Part shown: positions 59,948 through 64,000 of the stretch, in pieces
How positions within the stretch are numbered: the stretch's first letter is position 1
Layout: the number at the start of each line of letters is the position of its first letter
DNA from: JBBRHQ01 sp963738305
GTDB taxonomy: Bacteria > Actinomycetota > Thermoleophilia > Solirubrobacterales > 70-9
Assembly (NCBI GenBank): GCA_963738305.1
Contig: CAVTVU010000001.1
Location: 1,302,001-1,366,000 of the forward strand
Length of the DNA: 64,000 bases
Direction of reading: 5' to 3'
Translations under genes and position numbers: made by a program
The notes under the pieces: generated by a model
What the model was told of the DNA's origin: nothing
Databases searched by the model: none
What the model saw: the letters and a program-made list of their open reading frames with translations, nothing else

Positions 59948-61261
59948 CTATGCGTGCGGCCGCGCCATCCGGCGGTGGTCGAGAGCCTCCTCGAGCACTG
60001 CCGGCTCGACTCCCTGCTCCAGCGCGACCTCGCGCAGCGAGCGACCCGACTCGGCGGCCATCTTGACGATTTCCGCTGCGCGGTCATAGCCGATATGGGG
60101 ATTCAGCGCAGTCGCGGTCGCCAGGGTCGCCTCGGCATGGCGCTCGGTCATCGCCTCGTTGGCCTCGACCCCGGCGACGCACCTCTCGTCCAGAAGACTG
60201 GACGCCGAGGCGAGCAGCTTGATCGAGTCGAGCAGGTTGCGCGCGATCAGCGGGACCCTGACGTTCAGCTCGAACTGCCCCTGGCTGCCGGCGACGGTGA
60301 TCGCGGCGTCGTTGCCGATCACCTGCGCCGCGACCTGGATCACCACCTCGGGGATCACCGGGTTGACCTTGCCGGGCATGATCGAGGAGCCCTTCTGCAA
60401 CTCCGGCAGCCGCAGCTCGGCCAACCCGGCCCGGGGCCCTGAGCCCATCAGCGCCAGGTCGTTGGCGATCTTGTTGAGGGAGACGGCATAGACCTTGAGC
60501 GCGCCCGAGAGCTCGACCAGGGCGTCTCGGTTCGCCTGTGCTTCGAAGCGGTCCATCGGCTCGGAGATCTCCAGGCCGGTGTCCGCGGCGAGCTTCCTGC
60601 GGACACCGGCAGCGAACTCGGGATGGGTGTTGAGCCCGGTGCCGGTCGCCGTTCCCCCCAGCGGGATCTGGCCGACCCGGCGCAGCGTCGCCTCGACCCG
60701 CTGGATTCCCAGCCGGACCTGCGCCGCGTAGCCTCCGAACTCCTGCCCGAGGGTGACCGGGACCGCGTCCATCAGGTGGGTGCGGCCTGCCTTGACCACG
60801 TCGGCGAACTGCTCCTCCTTGGCCTCGAGCGCCGAGCAGAGAGCCCCCATCGCGGGCAGCAGGTCGCGCTTCACCTCGTCCAGCGCAGCCAGGTGGACGG
60901 CCGAGGGGAAGACGTCGTTCGAGGACTGCCCCATGTTGACCCCGTCGTTGGGGTGGACCCCCTCGCCGGCGAGGTTCGCGATGACCTCGTTGGCGTTCAT
61001 GTTCGACGACGTGCCGGAGCCGGTCTGGAAGACGTCGATCGGGAACTGCTCGTCGTGCTCGCCCGCGGCGACCGCGTCGCCGGCCGCGGCGATCCGCTCA
61101 GCCACATCGGCCTCGAGCGCGCCGAGCTCTCCGTTGACCCGCGCCGCTGCCGCCTTCAGCCGCCCGAGCCAGTGCACGACGGGAGGCGGGACGCGCTCGC
61201 CCGAGACCGGGAAGTTCTCCACCGCCTTGGCCGTCTCGCCGCCCCAGAGATGCTCAGTCAA
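59948..61261 (-). CDS. fumC: Class II fumarate hydratase
   Basis: A 437-residue enzyme. FQTGSGTSSNMNANEVIANL and NMGQSSNDVFPSAVHLAALD are conserved substrate sites, KAGRTHLMDAVPVTLGQEFG holds the catalytic His region, and GSSIMPGKVNPVIPEVVIQV is the family signature with its Ser loop. The C-terminal domain is complete (NPHIGYDRAAEIVKMAAESG). It interconverts fumarate and malate in the citric acid cycle. The start is TTG 61261. The length is somewhat short at the N-terminus, where most homologues begin with about 20 more residues. Confidence 0.94.
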   Translation of the reverse strand: MTEHLWGGETAKAVENFPVSGERVPPPVVHWLGRLKAAAARVNGELGALEADVAERIAAAGDAVAAGEHDEQFPIDVFQTGSGTSSNMNANEVIANLAGEGVHPNDGVNMGQSSNDVFPSAVHLAALDEVKRDLLPAMGALCSALEAKEEQFADVVKAGRTHLMDAVPVTLGQEFGGYAAQVRLGIQRVEATLRRVGQIPLGGTATGTGLNTHPEFAAGVRRKLAADTGLEISEPMDRFEAQANRDALVELSGALKVYAVSLNKIANDLALMGSGPRAGLAELRLPELQKGSSIMPGKVNPVIPEVVIQVAAQVIGNDAAITVAGSQGQFELNVRVPLIARNLLDSIKLLASASSLLDERCVAGVEANEAMTERHAEATLATATALNPHIGYDRAAEIVKMAAESGRSLREVALEQGVEPAVLEEALDHRRMARPHA

Positions 61262-61297
61262 TTCGCGCCTTCCGTCGGTTTGGTTCCGAAGCTGAGG

Positions 61298-61774
61298 TTA
61301 GCCGCGCTCGGCGCCCTGCGCGATCCCCGCCCGGTAGGCGGCGGCGACCTTCGGTGGGAGCCCTCCGCCCCCGGGGCTGAACTCCGCCGCGGTCTCCAGG
61401 CGCTCAAGCAGGTTGGCGTGAATCCCGTCGGTGTCCTCGGCGCCGAGGCGGGCGGCGCCGACCAGATAGCCGAGTCGCCGGGCCGCCGCCGGGCCGTCCT
61501 TCGCCCGTGCCGCGGCGTTCAGCGAGGTGCCCACCGCGACCATCGCGGCGCCGATCCGGGTCAGGTCGCCGGCGCTCTGGTTCTGCGTCAGGCAGTCGCT
61601 GATCTTGGCCCCGCCCGCGAGCCGCACCTCGGCAGGGGCGCCACGTAGGGCGCGCGAGTAGGCGGCGGGGCCGTCGAGGCAGGCCGCCGGAGTCTTCTCG
61701 TCCGCCGAGCCGCAGCCGGCTGCGGTGAGGGGGGCTGTGGCGATCAGGGCCACCGCGAGGATCCTGGGCGCCAT
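61298..61774 (-). CDS. Putative lipoprotein of unknown function
   Basis: A 158-residue protein. The signal LAVALIATAPLTAAGCGSAD ends in a lipobox Cys. The mature part is alanine-rich and helical (DLTRIGAAMVAVGTSLNAAA, LLERLETAAEFSPGGGGLPP) with a Cys pair (AACLDGPAAY, ISDCLTQ). I recognise no domain. It lies 36 bases upstream of fumC on the same strand. Confidence 0.6.
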   Translation of the reverse strand: MAPRILAVALIATAPLTAAGCGSADEKTPAACLDGPAAYSRALRGAPAEVRLAGGAKISDCLTQNQSAGDLTRIGAAMVAVGTSLNAAARAKDGPAAARRLGYLVGAARLGAEDTDGIHANLLERLETAAEFSPGGGGLPPKVAAAYRAGIAQGAERG

Positions 61775-61808
61775 GGCCCGATACTAAGAGCAGAGGCGTG
61801 CGGGCGGC

Positions 61809-62492
61809 TCAGTCGCCGGCGCCGATGCCGCCGCTGGCCGGCCTGGGCGTCAGCTTGCTGCGGCCTGCCTTGACGCCGCCGCTCGGCCCCACGGCGCCGC
61901 CCCCGCCGTGCGCCGGCTTGACGGAGCCGCCGCGGAAGATCTCGACCCAGGAAGCAACCGTGAAGCGGGCGGCCGCGGCGTGGGTCCAGGAGAGATGCAG
62001 GTGGTTGCCGCAGCCATGGTTGGCGTCGCCCTCGTACCCGACCCAGCGGAAGGGTGCGCGCGGGCGGTTCTGGCGCGGCTCGGCCCAATGGGCGAGGCGG
62101 GTCACCCCCTTCCAGTACTTGTCGCACTTGGCGCTCCAGTGACGCGGGCCGATGTCCACCGCCATGCCGTTCTTGTGGTCGGAGTCGGCGACGTGGCAGC
62201 GCGGGCAGCCGATGATCCTGCGTGGGTTCTGGGGCAGCGGCCCGGCGTAGCCCTCGTTGATCGTGATCGCGAAGTGGGCGCTCAGGTACCTCAGGTCCCC
62301 GATCAGCCTGCGATCGACCATCGCCCCGGCCGTGTGCGGGATCGAGTCGGGGATCGGGACGATCTTGCCGGGAGCCCGGACGATCCGGCTTCCGGTCGGC
62401 CCGCCGCTGGCGCCGGCGGCGAGGACGAGTGAAGCGAGGAGGGCCGCGCACAGCACAGCCGCCACCTTCCGGGGACCGCGGCCGCGCGCCAT
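61809..62492 (-). CDS. Secreted M15-like peptidase
   Basis: A 227-residue protein. ATG 62492 gives a good signal peptide (VAAVLCAALLASLVLAAGAS). The core reads FAITINEGYAGPLPQNPRRI, CPRCHVADSDHKNGMAVDIG and HGCGNHLHLSWTHAAAARFT. HKNGMAVDI with HLHLSW matches the metal-binding pattern of M15/VanY-type carboxypeptidases (His, Asp, His), so it may cut peptidoglycan peptides. The match is partial, and four cysteines suggest disulfides. It diverges from the decarboxylase-like gene. Confidence 0.62.
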   Translation of the reverse strand: MARGRGPRKVAAVLCAALLASLVLAAGASGGPTGSRIVRAPGKIVPIPDSIPHTAGAMVDRRLIGDLRYLSAHFAITINEGYAGPLPQNPRRIIGCPRCHVADSDHKNGMAVDIGPRHWSAKCDKYWKGVTRLAHWAEPRQNRPRAPFRWVGYEGDANHGCGNHLHLSWTHAAAARFTVASWVEIFRGGSVKPAHGGGGAVGPSGGVKAGRSKLTPRPASGGIGAGD

Positions 62493-62617
62493 CTGCCCGG
62501 ACCGCGGGTAGGTCGAGATGCGGTTGTCCCTGCTTGCCATCCCGCAACTGATCGGGTCCGCAGCGCGAGGACTTGAGGCCACCACGCCATCTTGCCTGCT
62601 GTCGTAGGGTGAGCGCA

Positions 62618-64000
62618 ATGCCGATCGTGCGCGAAGCAGCCTTCGACCTCTTCCGCGAGCACGGCATGACGACGATGTTCGGGAACCCGGGCTCGACCGA
62701 GCTGCCGATGCTGGCCGATTTCCCCGAGGACTTCCGCTACGTGCTCGGCCTCCAGGAGGCCGTGGCGGTCGGCATGGCCGACGGCTACGCGCAGGCTTCG
62801 GGGCGCCCCGCGCACGTCAACCTGCACACGGCGCCGGGCGTCGGCAACGCGATGGGGGCGATCTTCAACGCCCAGGCGAACAAATCGCCGCTGCTGATCA
62901 CGGCCGGGCAGCAGGTCCGCGCCCAGGTGACGATGCAGGCGAATCTGACCAACCGGGATGCGACGCGGATGCCGCATCCTCTCGTCAAGTGGTCCTTCGA
63001 GCCGCCACGGGCACAGGACGTGCCGGTGGCCCTTGCCCACGGCATCCACCTGGCCGGGCTCTCGCCCCGCGGTCCCGTCTTCGTCTCGCTGCCGATGGAC
63101 GACTGGGGAGAGGAGGCCGACCCGGCGGAGGTCGCCCACGCCGTGGCGCGCTCGGTCAGCGGGCGCGCCGTCGCCGACCCGGGGGAGGTCGAGGCGCTGG
63201 CCCGCCGCCTCGATGAGGCCTCGAACCCGGTAATGGTCGCGGGCCCGGAGATCGACGCCAGCGGCGGCTGGGAGGCAGCGGTCTCACTGGCCGAGCGCCA
63301 GCGGCTGCCGGTCTGGGCATCGCCGGCCCCCGGCGGCGGGCGGCTCGGCTTTCCGGAGGGCCACCCGAGCTTCCGCGGCGTGCTGCCGCCGGCGATCGGG
63401 CCGGTCGGAGAGACCCTCGAGGGCCACGACCTCGTCCTCGTCGCCGGCAGCTCGGTCTTCCCCTACTACCCCTACATCCCCGGGCCGCTGCTGCCCGAGG
63501 GCGCGGCGCTGGTCGCGATCACCTCCGACCCCGACGAAGCGGCGAGGGCGCCGATGGGAGACGCGATCGTCGCCGACGTCGGACTCACGCTGGCCGCGTT
63601 GGCGGAGGCGGTTCCGGAGTCCGGCCGCGAGGCACCCGAGCCATTGCCGCCGCCCGAGCCGGTCGACGAGACTGATCCTCTCAGCCCCTCCGCGGTGCAC
63701 GCCGCGCTCGCCGAGGCCTTCCCCGAGGACGGCATCGTGGTGCTCGAGTCGCCCTCCTCGACCCTGGCGCTCCGCAACCGGCTGCGGCTCTCGACGCCCG
63801 GGAGCTACTACTTCGGGGCCGGCGGCGGCCTCGGCTTCGGCCTCGCCGCCTCGCTCGGCGTGCAACTGGCCGAGCCCGAGCGGCAGGTCGTCTGCGTCCT
63901 CGGAGAGGGGTCCGCCCAGTACGCGATCACCGGCCTCTGGACCGCGGCCGCCTACGGAATCCCGGTCACGTTCCTGGTGCTTCGCAACGAGGAGTACGCG
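62618..64000 (+). CDS. mdlC: Benzoylformate decarboxylase-like ThDP enzyme (cut by window end)
   Basis: The frame is open from ATG 62618 to the window edge, 461 residues of an expected 525-530. MTTMFGNPGSTELPMLADFP (active-site Ser near 25), LGLQEAVAVGMADGYAQASG with the ThDP-activating Glu, HVNLHTAPGVGNAMGAIFNA (His near 70) and PLVKWSFEPPRAQDVPVALA match benzoylformate decarboxylase closely. At the place of the second active-site His (VFRYHQYDPG in the known enzyme) this protein has VFPYYPYIPG, so His is Tyr near residue 284. The ThDP-binding start GEGSAQYAITGLW is present, with Ser for the first Asp of the usual GDG. It could be an altered decarboxylase or carboligase. Confidence 0.82.
   Translation, partial: MPIVREAAFDLFREHGMTTMFGNPGSTELPMLADFPEDFRYVLGLQEAVAVGMADGYAQASGRPAHVNLHTAPGVGNAMGAIFNAQANKSPLLITAGQQVRAQVTMQANLTNRDATRMPHPLVKWSFEPPRAQDVPVALAHGIHLAGLSPRGPVFVSLPMDDWGEEADPAEVAHAVARSVSGRAVADPGEVEALARRLDEASNPVMVAGPEIDASGGWEAAVSLAERQRLPVWASPAPGGGRLGFPEGHPSFRGVLPPAIGPVGETLEGHDLVLVAGSSVFPYYPYIPGPLLPEGAALVAITSDPDEAARAPMGDAIVADVGLTLAALAEAVPESGREAPEPLPPPEPVDETDPLSPSAVHAALAEAFPEDGIVVLESPSSTLALRNRLRLSTPGSYYFGAGGGLGFGLAASLGVQLAEPERQVVCVLGEGSAQYAITGLWTAAAYGIPVTFLVLRNEEYA

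Overview
The window is a high-GC bacterial chromosome segment from an actinobacterium, most like the Thermoleophilia/Solirubrobacterales. I base that on codon use, frequent GTG/TTG starts, stop/start overlaps between consecutive genes, one operon joining heme synthesis and cytochrome c maturation, a lineage-style DEAH helicase, and secreted proteins with degenerate Ca-binding repeats. This placement is inferred from gene style; no marker gene was compared. There is no rRNA operon, CRISPR array or recognisable transposase.

Layout. 1-5.6 kb: the end of a thioredoxin-reductase-like flavoprotein, an ExoD protein, a flippase-like membrane protein, a sulfite-oxidase-like molybdoenzyme with its flavin reductase, a UBP zinc finger and a drug-efflux MFS transporter. 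5.6-15.9 kb: an accessory-looking stretch of small stress and detoxification enzymes (NTF2-like, SDR, disulfide oxidoreductase, VOC, SRPBCC, quinone oxidoreductase, MetF-like). It also holds gene remnants and three broken tRNA-like sequences, two of which form a perfect 32-bp inverted pair around a 3.4-kb segment. 15.9-23 kb: a cell-surface polysaccharide locus with a methyltransferase, a TolB-like propeller, a Wzx-type flippase, a striking propeller-Wzy polymerase fusion and a glycosyltransferase.

23-33 kb: SCO and TlpA redox lipoproteins, carbamate kinase, two NarL-type regulators with one GAF-GAF histidine kinase, a GalT-like enzyme and an NfeD/slipin membrane pair. 33-43.7 kb: a DEAH helicase, then a long minus-strand operon: ccmA, ccmB, ccmC, ccmD-like, hemA, hemC, cobA-hemD, a SAM hydroxide adenosyltransferase and birA. 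43.8-64 kb: mostly core metabolism and secreted proteins: two aldehyde dehydrogenases, RarA, an M20 hydrolase, a DUF1385 protein, methylmalonyl-CoA epimerase, a BtrH-like protein, PAP2, YchF, a SpoIID-like protein, a secreted phosphoesterase, fumarase, an M15-like peptidase and a truncated benzoylformate-decarboxylase-like enzyme.

Many clearly homologous reading frames are broken by one-base shifts, concentrated at 1-12 kb and 42-52 kb, while 16-42 kb is almost free of them. Most look like sequence errors rather than decay, because the protein continues in another frame at the same spot. Real remnants are probably limited to the stretch around the tRNA fragments. Observations I rate highest: the seven-bladed propeller fused to a Wzy polymerase, the inverted tRNA-Arg halves, a structured 470-bp non-coding region before an aldehyde dehydrogenase, and apparent CTG starts in CTGA overlaps for hemC and birA.
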